NCBI RefSeq assembly: GCF_963966145.1
Contig: NC_091054.1
Location: 1,054,001-1,118,000, forward strand
Length of the DNA stretch: 64,000 nt
From: Tenebrio molitor
Taxonomy: Eukaryota > Arthropoda > Insecta > Coleoptera > Tenebrionidae
Direction of reading: 5' to 3'
Under the pieces are notes generated by a model. It saw nothing but the letters and a program-made list of their open reading frames with translations. It was not told the DNA's origin and did not search any database. This document shows positions 46,430 to 58,257 of this stretch, piece by piece. Position 1 is the stretch's first letter; each line of letters opens with the position of its first letter. The translations under genes were made by a program, and so were the position numbers.

Positions 46430-47300
46430 TTCGGTGATCACAAAGAGACTAAGGTGTCAGTTACGTCCTTGTGAAAATTTGGAATGTTTGCATCCCAGGA
46501 AGCCCCATGCGTTTTCCCAGGACTTCGCAGGCCCTCCAGCCGGCTCCGGGCCCCGCCATGCCTTGAATTCTCGCGTGTCGCGTCCTGGTGCATTCTGGAA
46601 GCGTTCCGGATGCCGGCAGGGTCGCCGAACCGAAATGCCTGAAACAATCGATAATCCAGTGTTGTTAATCAAAAGCCGGAGACCAACAGGCAAAAAATCT
46701 GGCGCCACTCCAACGGAATGCACTTCATCGAGTGAAACTTGTGCAAAAGTTTATCTCCTGGTTTATGTGGAAGTTGGATTTATATGTCTGAAACCGCAAG
46801 AAACGGGGTGGGGCCGAGCCCGTCGAGGACCGGAAAATTCCAAACAATTAGTCTGGATCTAGAACCGACAACGCTAAACCTAGCATGCTAATCGTGTGTC
46901 GGATCAGCGCTGGCCGAGACGGTGTCAGTGACGCGGGGTTTCACACTGGTGGTGTATCGTCCGACCCCGGATTTGTTAAAACGACCAAAACAACACTTCG
47001 AACGCGGAGAAATCCCAATATTTTCCAACTCGAGATGGATAAAAAGAAGTTCGAGATGTGAGCGAATGGCGGTCACGTGACGCTGACTTACGGTGTTTCC
47101 CCGAACGTATCGCGCGCCGATACGGCGACGAGAATCTTATGCGGAAGTTATTGTATCGATTTCGCCGCTCGTTAAAGTGTAAAGCCGAAGCGTGGAACAC
47201 ATTTTCGATAAAGTGTGTTTTTTAATCGGCCATAAATCACTGCCACTCGCAGCATTTCATGTTAATTTTTAGATGAATGTACGGGTTGTCACTGGTGCGG
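46430..47300. other. GC-richer single-copy island, no convincing gene
   Basis: A 142-codon + strand frame (46434-46862) overlaps two long minus-strand frames. Its Pro/Arg-rich content has no domain or splice support. Long frames in all directions are expected where stop codons are rare. Confidence 0.4.
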
Positions 47301-48502
47301 TACGCTTTGATCGGACAAGGCTTTTTCGCTTTGCTTCCAGTATTTTATCCTTTCGGATGGATATCTCCAAAGCTGACTTTAACATTTGCAAACGGAAATA
47401 CTCAACGATGACAAAGCATCGACTGCAAACTGCATGCAGGCTTTAAATTTTAACAACAGACGAACATCAGCATGACAAAGAGACATTTGTCACAAACATC
47501 TTCAAGAGCGACTCAAATATCCACAAAACCTCCAGCGATTTATCAGCCGTGGTCGTGGTACAACCGAGTGTTGGATAATATCACATTCAAAGTTCTTTTT
47601 TATTCATTCACTGTTCAATTTTTTTTATTCTAACACAAGAAACTTTCATTGAGTTTCTTGCTTACGCAGTACAGACTGAAGCTGCAAGGTCACGCCGCGG
47701 CCATGTGCCAGACAGGCAGAATACCTACTCTAACATTAAAAAAACCTGGTGCGTCGTGTTTGGAGCGATCTGATTGATTATCAGAATGATTTTACACGAA
47801 CACTGGACACTTATTTAGTTAATTAATATGTAATGCTAAACAGAATTTGAACTAATTGAGCTGTAGCTAAATAACTGAAAAGTTGAGTTGAAAGGGAAGT
47901 ACTAAACTTTCCACTCATTTACTTTCTTTAATGCCCGGTTTAATAATGCACTTGAAATTCCTTAAAGGAATCGCACTTCGTTAGTATAAGAGCGAAGGGA
48001 AAGCCACCTAATTAATGACTTTTTTAATTAACCGAAAACAAAGGTACAAACCAAGAATACTTTTAAACTTCCCAGAACACGTTGCATGTACAATTATAAA
48101 ATGAAATTTTACGAGAGAGAATGGAGATTTGATGTCGAATTAAAATAACCGGACAGTAAAGATTTTTGTGTTTTCTATTCTATATTAAATAAAGTAAGAA
48201 TATTTGCACTTTAGAAGTCACAAAATTGTTCATAACGCAATACGTGCATGGAGTACAGCGAAAACTTTCAAAATTTAAAATCTCAGGAGTCATCAAATAT
48301 GTGTGGGAGTTGGAAAACTATATAAAATAGTTTGTAAGGGGAGTCCTGTTATTGTATCTAGAACGTGAGGGCTGAAAATGAAAGCGATAATAAAACAAGA
48401 ATAAAATACCGAAGGAATGAAAAACTTGAGCGATTTATTTTGCCAACCTAGCAGTCGATGATTTTTTTTGGACCTGTTAAATAGGTATGTTTTTGTGCAA
48501 CC
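47301..48502. other. AT-rich, nothing recognised
   Basis: No TIR pair, protein signature or match to other repeats seen. Confidence 0.4.
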
Positions 48503-48704
48503 GTACGCGAAACGAGCACTTCGCGTACCTAAAACAGGCCGCGAAATCCAATTTGTGTATTTATCGACAATGAAGTAAATTTTACTTGTTCGTTTTATAA
48601 TAATTACATATTTTCGGTTGCACAAATCCTTTAACATCCTCGAGATTGTCCTGCCTCGGCGACAATTTTTCTCTCGGTACGTTAAAGAATGATTTCGCGG
48701 CCGT
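48503..48704. repeat. GGCCGCGAAATC-ended element with hairpin flank
   Basis: GGCCGCGAAATC at 48538-48549 and its inverse at 48691-48702 bracket about 165 bp. The right part is the CCTTTAACATCCTCGAG repeat also seen at 19777 and 54520. Just outside the left end is a hairpin-capable word (48503-48528, arms GTACGCGAA and TTCGCGTAC) that recurs at 51657-51682 and 60648-60673. Confidence 0.65.
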
Positions 48705-49522
48705 TTATGTTTTCAAATTATATCTTGGTAATACTTCATTTTAAAATGCAGAGGCAGAGAAGTGTTGAACATTTTGAGGTTTCAATCTTCTTTTTTTAAT
48801 AGAAATTACATTTAAATAAATAATAAAAAATTGGTAGTAGGCAATAAAAATGTTTACTGGTATACCTACACAAACATGGCTGAGAATATTTTATTTGCCT
48901 GAAATCCATTAAAAATCTCGTAACATTTGCTTATGGTGACAGGGGCAGAATTCAGACGAAAATTACATCGAAGGAAGAAGACCTACATATTGATAAGTTC
49001 CTCTGGATATGGTTCAAAGAGAATTTGAACGCGAGAATTCTGTCTAGAAAGGTCGTTGCTCTGTTCAACATAATTGTAAATTCGATATTTTGTTGACTAC
49101 CTCCAAAATTCACTACAATCCATCACGCCAAGCTTCAGTTAGCCAAAATTACCTTTAAGATTGCTATTTCTACAGGAGGAATAATTTCCGGAATTCGGTT
49201 TTTTCACTCTGAAGTTTAACTTTTAAACTTCCCGCGTTGATCCAATGCAAAAGCCACGTGGCTCTCTGTGCTAAAAAGTAAAAACAACCTCATTTCGCAT
49301 GGTTCTAGAAAATTCAAGTGTTTGAAGAGTGTCTTTGGAGTTTGATCGAAGCAGCATGAATGGGCTTTTATAAACATGAAACCAATGTTTCATTATTAAT
49401 AGGTTAGTTAGTGACGTGGTATTTCTCAAGTTGGCAACGTATAAAACGTGAGTTATGACAGATTGACAGGTGCACATAACCAATAAATACATCATCGAAT
49501 TAACGTCGATCTTCATTTGCAG
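48705..49522. other. No gene seen; possible pogo/Tigger fragment at 48966-49080
   Basis: One + strand frame at about 48966-49080 reads SKEEDLHIDKFLWIWFKENL, then ARILSRKVVALF. The order (acidic start, L..WF..., then a few residues to an alternating basic helix) recalls the CENP-B-type DNA-binding domain of pogo/Tigger transposases. Short and uncertain. Confidence 0.3.
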
Positions 49523-49692
49523 TGCCGTTGAGTGCATTAAACCCCGTCGATGTCGGCTCGAACAGCATCAGCGAGGACGCCGGTGCCGAGGAGGGCCCCA
49601 TCCTCGACGACTTCACGACGCACGGCCTCGAACGGCTCAGCTCCGCGGCGACGTGCCTCGTCGCCGGTGTGGAGTACACCCACGGCCAGCAG
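49523..49692 (+). CDS. Internal coding exon, probable VWC-domain protein
   Basis: 170 bp between a good acceptor (TTCATTTGCAG, ending at 49522) and an excellent donor (CAG|GTAAGG at 49693). The frame is open throughout: LSALNPVDVGSNSISEDAGA, then EEGPILDDFTTHGLERLSSA, then TCLVAGVEYTHGQQ. The exon starts two bases into a codon and ends at a codon boundary. It is far richer in G+C than its surroundings, with most third positions G or C. The last part, C-x3-G-x2-Y-x2-GQ, is the opening pattern of a von Willebrand factor type C domain, which would continue in the next exon beyond view; the acidic stretch before it would be a linker. I cannot name the gene. Neighbouring exons were not found in this window. 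Confidence 0.7.
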
Positions 49693-50284
49693 GTAAGGAG
49701 ATGCGGGCGCCGTCGCCCCCTGCGTGTGTAATTTAGACTGTGCGCCCGCACTCGGTCGGGGCCGGCGCTAACTAAGCTAATTAGACGTCTTTGTGCGTCG
49801 ACCGCCTTAATCACAGTTCTTCGCCGATCGGTTGACCCCTTCGGGCGTAATTAAACGCTCGTTACGGGGCCCAGATTCGTTGCGGTTGCGAGTTACGTGC
49901 CGGATGTTGCCAAATGGGGGCGGTGTTTATCGGGGAATTCACGCACGTTTGACACCGCCAGGAGTTGGGGCTCGATGCTATCGGCGTTCGTGGAAGCGAC
50001 GTTTTTTCGAAAAAGGACAGGAATTCATCAAGAACTGGATTTTTTCGAGACGGGCTTTTGATGTCGAAATTTAATTTTTGTTTTTCTTTCAATTTTCCCT
50101 CACAAAAGGGTCGATAGGATATTACTCTCTGACAAGATGGGTTGCATGTAGGATGTTGTACACAGCACTTAACGGAAGTGCGCTCAGTAACAGACTAGAA
50201 TTAAGTACTTTAGAACTAAGGGAACAAAAGCATCATGCTTCACATTAATGAGAAGTCGATAGAAGTTTTACATACGATAAGTAC
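49693..50284. other. Intron start of the VWC-type gene, no other feature
   Basis: GC-richer for about 350 bp past the donor, then AT-rich. Open frames at 49832-50092 on both strands have no features. Confidence 0.5.
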
Positions 50285-50925
50285 CCGTGTCAGGCAAGAA
50301 ACAAAAAGTCTTAAAACAATTTGGATGTATTTTTCAACATAGTCTTCTTTTAGCTGGATACACTTGGCCCAACGTCTTTCTGACTTTCTCAGGTCCTCCA
50401 AAAAATAGAATTAGTTAAACTCTGCTAAATAGGCTTCAGTTTCGGTAATGACATCCTCGTTCTTTTTTCACCGAGCCATTTTCTCATATTTGGAAACAGG
50501 AAGAAGTCGCTGAGGGCTAAAAGGCCGATTTCAAGTTGACTTGCGACGGTCGCACTTGTTGTTGTCATGGTAACGGCGCAAGAGAGAAAGATGACGCATA
50601 TTGGTAATTAATGTGTAGGACAAAGATAGTTACAAATTTGCGCCGCACCACCTATTTGCGACCATAACTTGAAATCGGGCTCTAAATCCGGACAATACGG
50701 TGGATGTGAAAGCAATTTACAGCCCAATTCCACCAATTTCGCTGCGGCAACGAGGGATCGGTGTGCCGGCGCATTGGCTTGGTGGAACAGCACTTTCTTC
50801 TTCGCCAAGTGGGTCCATTTTTCCTTCCATGCATCGTCAAATTTGCTCCATAATTGATCATAATACTGCCCTGTGATCGTTCTTCCATTTTTCAAATGGT
50901 CGATGAAGATTATGCCTTTTGAAAA
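50285..50925 (-). pseudogene. Mariner transposase C-terminal half, mutated and interrupted
   Basis: The minus strand from 50925 reads IIFIDHLKNGRTITGQYYDQ, then HLAKKKVLFHQANAPAH, then LGCKLLSHPPYCPDL. These are the catalytic-domain motifs of mariner DD34D transposases: family members have HQDNAPAH and then YSPDLAPSD. The second catalytic Asp is Ala here. After PDLEPDF the match breaks for about 130 bp (50540-50670), where the sequence folds back on itself. It resumes at about 50535 with SDFFLFPN, KWLGEK, ETEAYLAEF and LEKRW-like KSERRWAKCI down to 50285. The N-terminal half and both ITRs are missing. Inactive. Confidence 0.9.
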
Positions 50926-51656
50926 TAAATTCCAAATTAAATGTTGACAAATCTCTATTTTCCACTAATCCCTCGAGTCTTAAGTACATAGATGATTTAA
51001 TTTTTTTCTGAGGTTTTACTTAAATTAACATAAACAGAGTGGTTTTTCCAAAAGGAGCTTTGAAGCGCCATTTTACGCGATAAAACGTTTTAGAAAGGTC
51101 GAATGAATTCAGACGACATTATTGAAAAGTTTGAGAATTAATTATTTAAAAAATAAATATTTGAACAGATTCCGTCTTTAGCTGATTGATGTATAAATGA
51201 AGTCTCGTAAAACTTGAAGTTGTACCGTGAAAGAAAACATTGGCCTTGCATTGGGTCTCTTTGAAATTTTGACATGAAACGTAATGTATTTTTGCAACAG
51301 CATGGAAAAGTTTCCCAGAAAAGTGACTAAAAAGTGCATAGCAGCCAAAGATGAATTGGAACTTGGCTGAGTGACCGTTTCTAAAGTAAGAGCTCAATTT
51401 ATTAGAAGATTGAATGTAACCGCAGGTTTCAATCGGACGGAAATAGGAAATGTTTCGCCGTTGGAAACTATCTTAGTTAGAAAATGTTTGCTTAATGTTC
51501 AAGGATTAAAATAAATCAAACAGTTAGTTTTTGCTTCCGAAACGACTGGTTTAAAAAAAAGCTAGGTAATTTGCAGTATTAAGAAAACTGCGTATTCTTT
51601 TTCATTGTTTCATGAAGTAAACGTTTAACGACCTTTAATTGCGCGGCTTGTTTTAG
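50926..51656. other. AT-rich, nothing recognised
   Basis: No supported gene or repeat. An 83-codon minus-strand frame (51146-51397) has no recognisable features. Confidence 0.4.
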
Positions 51657-51682
51657 GTACGCGAAGTGCTCGTTTCGCGTAC
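51657..51682. repeat. Hairpin word GTACGCGAA...TTCGCGTAC, copy 2 (inverse)
   Basis: Exact inverse of 48503-48528 over 26 bases. It is preceded by CGCGGCTTGTTTTAG, the inverse of the flank at 48529-48541, so the flank moved with it. Confidence 0.75.
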
Positions 51683-51716
51683 GGTTGAACAAAAAACAGA
51701 TTCAAGTGTTCCATTG

Positions 51717-52092
51717 TATCGCGCGTTCAAATGAAATCCTGAGCTGGGAAGTCGTTGGAAACCGTCCATTGTTATGCTTTTTTAAAGCGTAGATTAATTG
51801 GAGCATGTTGACAGCTAACCTGAAATTTAGAGCCATTTTTTTTTTCTTTTTTTCTTTCTTTGCAATGTTTTACGTCAAAAATAGAATAACGTAACGATTC
51901 CTATTCTCGAATCAAATATCTAGGGGTACCCTTTGCTGAAAACAAACATGTTCGATTATGTCCCGATTAAACATAAACAAAATAACAAATGTCATTCGTG
52001 TCGAACGGCGGGAAATTCAAACTTTACACTGATCTAAACAGTTTAATTTTTCCAACGCCTACTCAGCCCAGGATTTCATTTGAACGCCGGAT
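51717..52092. repeat. TATCGCG-type miniature, copy 3 (inverse)
   Basis: Ends TATCGCGCGTTCAAATGAAA and GGATTTCATTTGAACGCCGG. The interior is in the opposite orientation to the copies at 7859 and 13102: GGAGCATGTTGACAGCTAAC comes before TGTTCGATTATGTCCCGATT. No coding frame. Confidence 0.8.
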
Positions 52093-53545
52093 ATTATTAC
52101 CTACATACCATTGTTTTAATTTTATTTCGTTAAAATCATTGCCCAATGGAAAAAAATTTCAGTTTTAGGACAACCATATAATAAGAACTCAACAACCTTG
52201 GAGTGATGTATGATGAATTTATAAAGATTTAACCTTGATTTAAAAGGAAAAATATCCCAGACACTATTCTAAGCAGGGATGATTTATAGCCCTTCAGGTA
52301 CAGCCACGATACGCCCTGCAGAAGCTGGGTTTAAATCTAATACCTGGCCATAAAACAATAATTTTTATTTCCGCCGTGCCTCGGGGAATTTTCAAATCAG
52401 CACCTTCCATTTTATCTCCTAAAATGATGAATTAAATTACGACGTTAATTATGTAGGCTGTATTAAATAAATCTTTAAATATTTTAATAATTAAAAACAA
52501 TGTATAAGATGCAGGATGATAATATAAAATGAATTGAGCCCTTAATGAAGTGTAATTACGTCAAACAACAAAGACGATGTATTTGGAGAGGAATATTTAG
52601 GAAATTGAAATCTGTACGTAAAAATGTTTTATTTTTAAATCTGCAAACTTGGAAATCAATTCAACCCTTGAAACATATTTTATAAATCCCAGTCAACCAT
52701 CTCAGTCCCATTTGAAAAACTTTAATTACTTGAGAAGTGATTTCGCCATTTTTAAAAGACTCCCGGAAAGTAATTAAGGAAAATCGTAATTTAAATTTAT
52801 TTCCAGGATAAGGTTACAGGCCTGTAAAAACATATCAGCACAATTGGAGTTCGTTTTAATTGAAAATAAATTTTCTTTAAATATTAAAGCTAAAGAATTG
52901 TTCTGCAAAGTGATGCTGAAGAAAACTTGTCGAATAGCAATATTTTATTAATCGCAATAAATACCAAAATTTATTTTCTTGACAATATTTGTACAAAGGA
53001 ATCAAAATGACAACAAAGCAGAGCAGGCGTTGTAAATTATCGTAGCGTCATGTCGTAGCGGAATCCTATGCAAATAAGCGTTGCATGGGCGTAGACAATT
53101 TTACCGGTTTGTTTTGGAGCATATTTAATTGAATATTTCATTTTTTCGTTTAAAAATTAATTTCTTTTGCAAATCCGCATTTCCTATAGCTGTTCGCTGC
53201 AGGAAACCATCAAAAATTCGATTTTTGTAGAAAAGACTTCATTGGGACGTATTTCACGTCGGCGGGGCGGGACGTGTGCCGTTTATGTGCCAGAGCCATG
53301 CCAGAATAAATGAACTCTGTTCGCTTTATTGCAGTGTCTGTTGTCAAAAAGACGTAATTTGATGCGAATTTTTCGTTTCGTTTGGGAAATAAAACGGGAG
53401 AAGGGCGAACATCGGCGGAAGTCTCCTATTTATTACGCCGCGTTGACGAAATATGGCCCCCCGATACGGCCTAATGCAAATGTATAGGTTCGGTTGAATT
53501 AAAAGAGGGCAATTAGCGGGGGTTATTTACATTAAAAAGTTTTCG
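52093..53545. other. No gene; contains a short repeat at 52985-53105
   Basis: 52985-53105 matches the TGTCGTAGCGG family: GAGCAGGCGTTGTAAATTAT, CATGTCGTAGCGGAATCCTA and GCATGGGCGTAGACAATTT. 53270-53560 is a GC-richer patch with no gene seen. The remainder is AT-rich. Confidence 0.55.
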
Positions 53546-54519
53546 TTTGGATAAAAAGGCGGGAGAGAGAGCGAAGGGGAAGTTAATTATTCAGGGCCAC
53601 GACTTTTCAATATACTTTTTCAAATCCAATGCATCACCAATTTTTTTTAATAATTTAATGGAAAAACTTTGTATTTCATTTTACTTTAAGAGGGTGAAGC
53701 AATTTCGTTCTACATGTGAAAGAAGGAACCACACAAAACAAGGGAAAATTGCGCATTTTTGTTTTATTTCGATTTTATTTAAATACATTTTGATCAATTT
53801 AAGTACCATTTGTAAGAAGTGAACAAATGACTACAAATAGTATATTATACAACTAGTGTAATGATGGCTATAAGTCACGAGTGCGAATCGACCGAATGAA
53901 TGAATAGCAAAAAAAATATTTATCTCTGTATTTTGCAATTTTGTAGTGTACGCAATGATGTTGCAAGTGCAAATTTGGAGTAATGGATCATTATTCACGG
54001 CCGTAGGTAATGACTAGCATTACTTAACAATAAACAATACACATACAGGGTGTCAATGACATTACTAGCATCCCTCCTTTACCACTAATTTAACATTTAA
54101 CATTTGTTTGTTATTCAATACAAATGTTTGTTTATTTCATTTGCAACTGAATAGTTTACAAACAACAAATTACTAATTTGTTGTTTATTTATTTGCGGTA
54201 ATAACAAATCTTGCAATTAAAATTGATCAAAAAATTTTGTTTTGACAAGTACTTTGCCAAATATCAAATGAACATAGTGAAATTATTTTTTTCGATCGTA
54301 AATTTGCTTAATTAAAAGTTTATACCGAGCTGTGTAAAAATCTAATTTCATTCAAAACAGTCTGAATATTAATTGTTTTTGTAAAATGCAAATTACATAA
54401 TTTGGTTAATAACACTTTTTCGAACTCTTTTCTCGCACACAGTTTCTTTTTATAACAAGTGCTTTATTTTAATTTCATCCATCCACAAAGTAGAGAGACA
54501 ATAATTATTTGTATGTCAA
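53546..54519. other. AT-rich, nothing firm
   Basis: A single CAGGGTGT-type terminus at about 54044 (CATACAGGGTGTCAATGACA) has no partner nearby and may be a solo end. A 91-codon frame at 53547-53822 lacks features. Confidence 0.4.
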
Positions 54520-54608
54520 GGCCGCGAAATCATTCTTTAACGTACTGAGAGAAAAGTTGTCGCCGAGGGCGCGGCAGAGCCAGAACAATCTCGAGGATGT
54601 TAAAGGAT
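54520..54608 (-). repeat. CCTTTAACATCCTCGAG repeat, copy 3 (inverse, with extra bases)
   Basis: Runs from GGCCGCGAAATCATTCTTTA to CTCGAGGATGTTAAAGG. Compared with the other two copies it carries about a dozen extra bases after GTCGCCGAGG (GCGCGGCAGAGCCAG). Confidence 0.7.
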
Positions 54609-55018
54609 TTCATGGCCAAGGTGTTACGTTGCTTTATGTACACATTATTTACATAACGTTGGTTCGAGAAGGAGCAAAAATTCACACAAAAACTCCTGGG
54701 AAAGTTCTTGTGATTGATGACTAAACTTACTTCGGTATTGACTAGGGATAATCCAATGGCAAATATATACATGCAAAAAGTCGTAACGAACTTCCGTTTC
54801 AACACAAAATATTTTCAAAACTGTTGCGTTCACAATTTTTTTTACTCCTACCTATTAAATACTAGCTTCACGCAATACGGTGACTGTTAAGCAGTGCTTA
54901 TTCATTATCCACGGTCGTGAGTAATGGCCTATTATTGAACGGGTTGTGACCAATCACAAAATTACATTTCCCAATAGTAGCATAGACTACAAACTTTTTC
55001 TGTTATTGCCCATTCTTA

Positions 55019-55536
55019 ATACAGGGTGTTGTTGAAAGTTGTACAGATATTTTAATCACGAGCTACTGGCTTCATGTAGAAATATTTAAAAAATTCTATG
55101 TCAAAAAATAAAATGACATTTATTTTTTGAGCTACAATTTTTTTAAATTGCTTTTAGTTTTCTACGTTGTCCTACAACCTCGTAAGTAACATTTCGGCAC
55201 ATTTTAAAAATACACCCTGTATATCATGTTTTATAAAATGTACGCCAATGCGAAGTAACCTATAGGAAATATGCGTTAAAACAAGGAAACCGTATTGGTG
55301 TACGTTTTATAAAATATGATATACAGGGTGTATTTTTAAAATGTGCCGAAATTTTACCTACGAGGTTGTTTGACAACGTAGAAGACTAAAAGCAATTAAA
55401 AAAAATTGTAGCTCAAAAAATAAATGTCATTTTATTTTTTGACATAGAATTTTTTAGATATTTTTTCCGAGTTCTACATGAAGCCAGTAGCTCATGGTTA
55501 AAATTTATGCACGCATTTCAAAAACACCCTGTATAT
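55019..55536. repeat. Palindromic TIR element with nested core, copy 2
   Basis: Same family as 45855-46386. The left arm lacks the CTCGG word next to CATGTAGAA, while the right arm keeps its counterpart. The central unit (about 55211-55331) is in the opposite orientation to copy 1. The outer right arm is more diverged (TTTATGCACGCATTTCAAAA). Confidence 0.9.
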
Positions 55537-56767
55537 GAAGTATGAACTGGCTTGATAGTTGTCTTCTTTCACAACTGGTCAATAGTGTAAATAACTGTAC
55601 TTGCATAAGAATCCGCTGTATCGCCTTTCCTAAATTTATTTCACTATTCGGTACGTTAATTAACGGCCCTACAAGTATCCGATTACTATAGACTGCTTTA
55701 ATTATGGTTTTATTCTGCAATTCCTTTGAATCTACAATATCGTCATCTTCAAACGCCTCTTGTGTCGCAATTCCGCACACCTCCCTCTAATTACAGTAAT
55801 GAGTCGTTCACCGAGTCTAGGATAAGGAGGTGACACCGTTCTCTATCGGAACTCGACAGGGATACCAACCTGAAATAACAGCGACACCCTCAAACATCCC
55901 GGAAAAATCCCTCTTTAATCCCGCCGTCTCCTTCGCCGCCCTTATTCTTTTATCATCTTCCGTTGTAGACTTGACGCGTAATTTAGTTTCTCGATACACG
56001 CGGGCGCCCACAGAAAAAATAATGCGCAAATTACGTACACGCCATTTGCATAAATTGGAACGGAAGAGGCCGGAAACTCATCTATGAGCCAATTTCCGGA
56101 CAGTGGATGTGTCATTACGGATCGTCGGGGGATCAAAATACAAATGCGGAAAAAATCCAAATTGGGCTGCCGGGAAGGAAGTCTTGGGCGATTCGTCATT
56201 TTTTACGTGCCCGGGGGTGGTTTTTTTTTTCCGACACCCCGACGGCGCACAAGGAGGGTAAGATATGGAGTCGGGGACGAGGCCCGAGTTGTCGGAACAC
56301 GGATTAGGACAAAGCCCGGGAAAGGCGCCCTCGTCGAGGAAGTTGTTATTGCGGGCTCTCCGTCCCATGTACGTTAAACTTCTTGGCGATTTCCCGCCGA
56401 AAATAAAGTTGGGGGAGGCTAACGAGATGCATTGTGTCGAGCGGGCGGAAGAAAAAAGGTGATGGCGAGACTGGTGAAACGGTCTGACGTTGACGAAGAT
56501 GCTCTTCTAATTGGGTCGTTGTGGGTGCTTTGGAATATAGACTTTTTCCAACGATTTTCTTTATACCTACCTATTATATTCAGTGTAAATTTAGCTGGTT
56601 TAGACCGGTTTTTGGATGTTTTTTTTGCGTGCTTTTGATGGGAATATGATTTACGGTCACGTGATGCCTTTTCAACGATTTTAATTGGTTGAAATAAGGT
56701 ACAAGAGGATATAATAAAACTTATTTATCAATTTTTCTTCATAGTCGTAGAAAAAGTATAGTATTCC
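55537..56767. other. GC-richer single-copy island, no supported gene
   Basis: A minus-strand frame upstream of the palindrome (about 55780-55535) reads EAFEDDDIVDSKELQNKTII, then VYSNRILVGPLINVPNSEIN, which is protein-like but unrecognised. It lacks clear splice sites and runs into repeat DNA. 55800-56470 has many overlapping frames on both strands, as expected where stops are rare. Confidence 0.4.
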
Positions 56768-56872
56768 ACTCGCAGGTAATGGCTATTACTCACTCGGATG
56801 ATTTACATCACTCGCTCTCGGCTCGTGTCACAAAATCATCATCATGAGTAATAGCCATCATTACCCGCTCTT
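56768..56872. repeat. 105-bp TIR miniature
   Basis: The ends CGCAGGTAATGGCTATTACTC and GAGTAATAGCCATCATTACCCGC are imperfect inverses around TTACATCACTCGCTCTCGGC. Related half-words (GTAATGATGGCTATAAGTCA) occur near 53857 and (GAGTAATGGCCTATTA) near 54910. Confidence 0.65.
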
Positions 56873-57892
56873 TGGATAATATGCTATTATGAAATACATA
56901 CTTTTGTCACCGATTCTATAAAAATATGAACAATGCATCCAGCAGATAATCGGATCCCACGTTGGGCGCCATTTAGTCAATTCCGAGACTGCACTCTGAT
57001 TTCTCGGAAAATACCATCATTGAAAATTTCCTTTTTGCTTAGCTTTTAAAATCCGTCTCTAAGCGACTTTTCCTGGATTTTTTTCTCCCGGCCGCCATTA
57101 TCCCATGCAACGATCAGAGAACTGTCGTTCTTGAATGGAAGAAACGCCCGAACGATTTTCAAATAAGACGAATAAATTCCGCACACACACACACAATAAA
57201 AATTGCCGCATCCTTGCGAATACCGTCCCCCGGACTAATATTCTTTTAACGGTCCGAAAAACCGCCCCCTCGAGCAATATCTCGTCGATCCCCGAATTTA
57301 ATGGTGTTCAATAAAGCAAACAATCCGTTTTCTTCATTTCTGCTTAGATGGACGTTTCGTCGGATGTTCCCCCATTTCCCTTCGCCCTGTCCGCCGCCGT
57401 CACCTGACGAATGTTCGTTCGTCGCCCTTTATATAAATATTCCACCCTCACCTGTTACGCTTCCTGCGGGGAGCTAGGTCAATTACGTTCCCAGAAAGGG
57501 GTCGTCCCGATGCGTCCCTCCCCGCATGTGTTTGTTATTGATTCCGGTTAATGGGAAGCGAGAAACCTCACTATAACGACGGAACTCGGCCTGCGGTGGT
57601 CTTTACGGTGCCGCGCTCCGAGGGTGTCTTTTTCGATGAGGTAAAAGCATTGTTTACGCATTAAGTCGAATATTTCCGGCCTCAGGTTGCTTCGGAGTAT
57701 GCGAGGAAACATCGCATGTTTACGGACGATCCCTTGCTGCATTCCGCCCAAGGCGGTGCGAGAGAATGCACTTTCGCCCAAAGGGCACGACTATGGTTCA
57801 ACGGACATGTCTCAGAAATCTGTTTTCCTTTTCTGGATCGTCTGAGGATTAAAATGACATCTCTTTTGTCTTTTTACAACAAGCAAGGTCCA
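56873..57892. other. GC-richer single-copy DNA with a CA microsatellite
   Basis: (CA)7 at about 57182-57196. Open frames at 57548-57913 overlap on both strands and show no family features. Confidence 0.45.
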
Positions 57893-58233
57893 CAGAATAT
57901 GCAAGGTTGGTAGAACTGACTAATTTATACAGTAGGTTGCCTCGTTGCTATTTAAAACAACAGTTTGAATTTTTTCCCCCGCAAAAGTTACTCGTGACGT
58001 CATAATGCACTAAACTTTTACTACAGAGTCTGTCCATAACGCATTAGGTGTTCCCTCACTAGAATAAAACCCAACAAACCCCACGGAGCTTATAAACCTT
58101 GGTTTTTATTCGAACACTCAAAATTTCTGGGTTGATTTTACGTCGGGGAGTTACTTTTTCCCCCCGCCCCCCAATTTTGAACGAGGCAACCTACTATACA
58201 AATTAGTCAGTTCTACCAACCTTGCAGAATATG
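57893..58233. mobile_element. MULE-like miniature with 9-bp target duplication
   Basis: The element is 57902-58224 (323 bp). It begins CAAGGTTGGTAGAACTGACT and ends with the inverse, an imperfect TIR of about 45 bp that continues through AGTAGGTTGCCTCGTT. CAGAATATG flanks it at 57893-57901 and 58225-58233. A 9-bp duplication with long TIRs is the pattern of Mutator-like elements. No coding frame. A pyrimidine run (TTTTTCCCCCCGCCCCCC) lies near the right arm. Confidence 0.8.
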
Positions 58234-58257
58234 ATCACTGAATGACATCTATCGGTT

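Noticed and set aside
46434..46862. 142-codon Pro/Arg-rich frame
   Set aside because: Long frames exist on both strands in this GC-rich patch, with no domain and no splice or start context.
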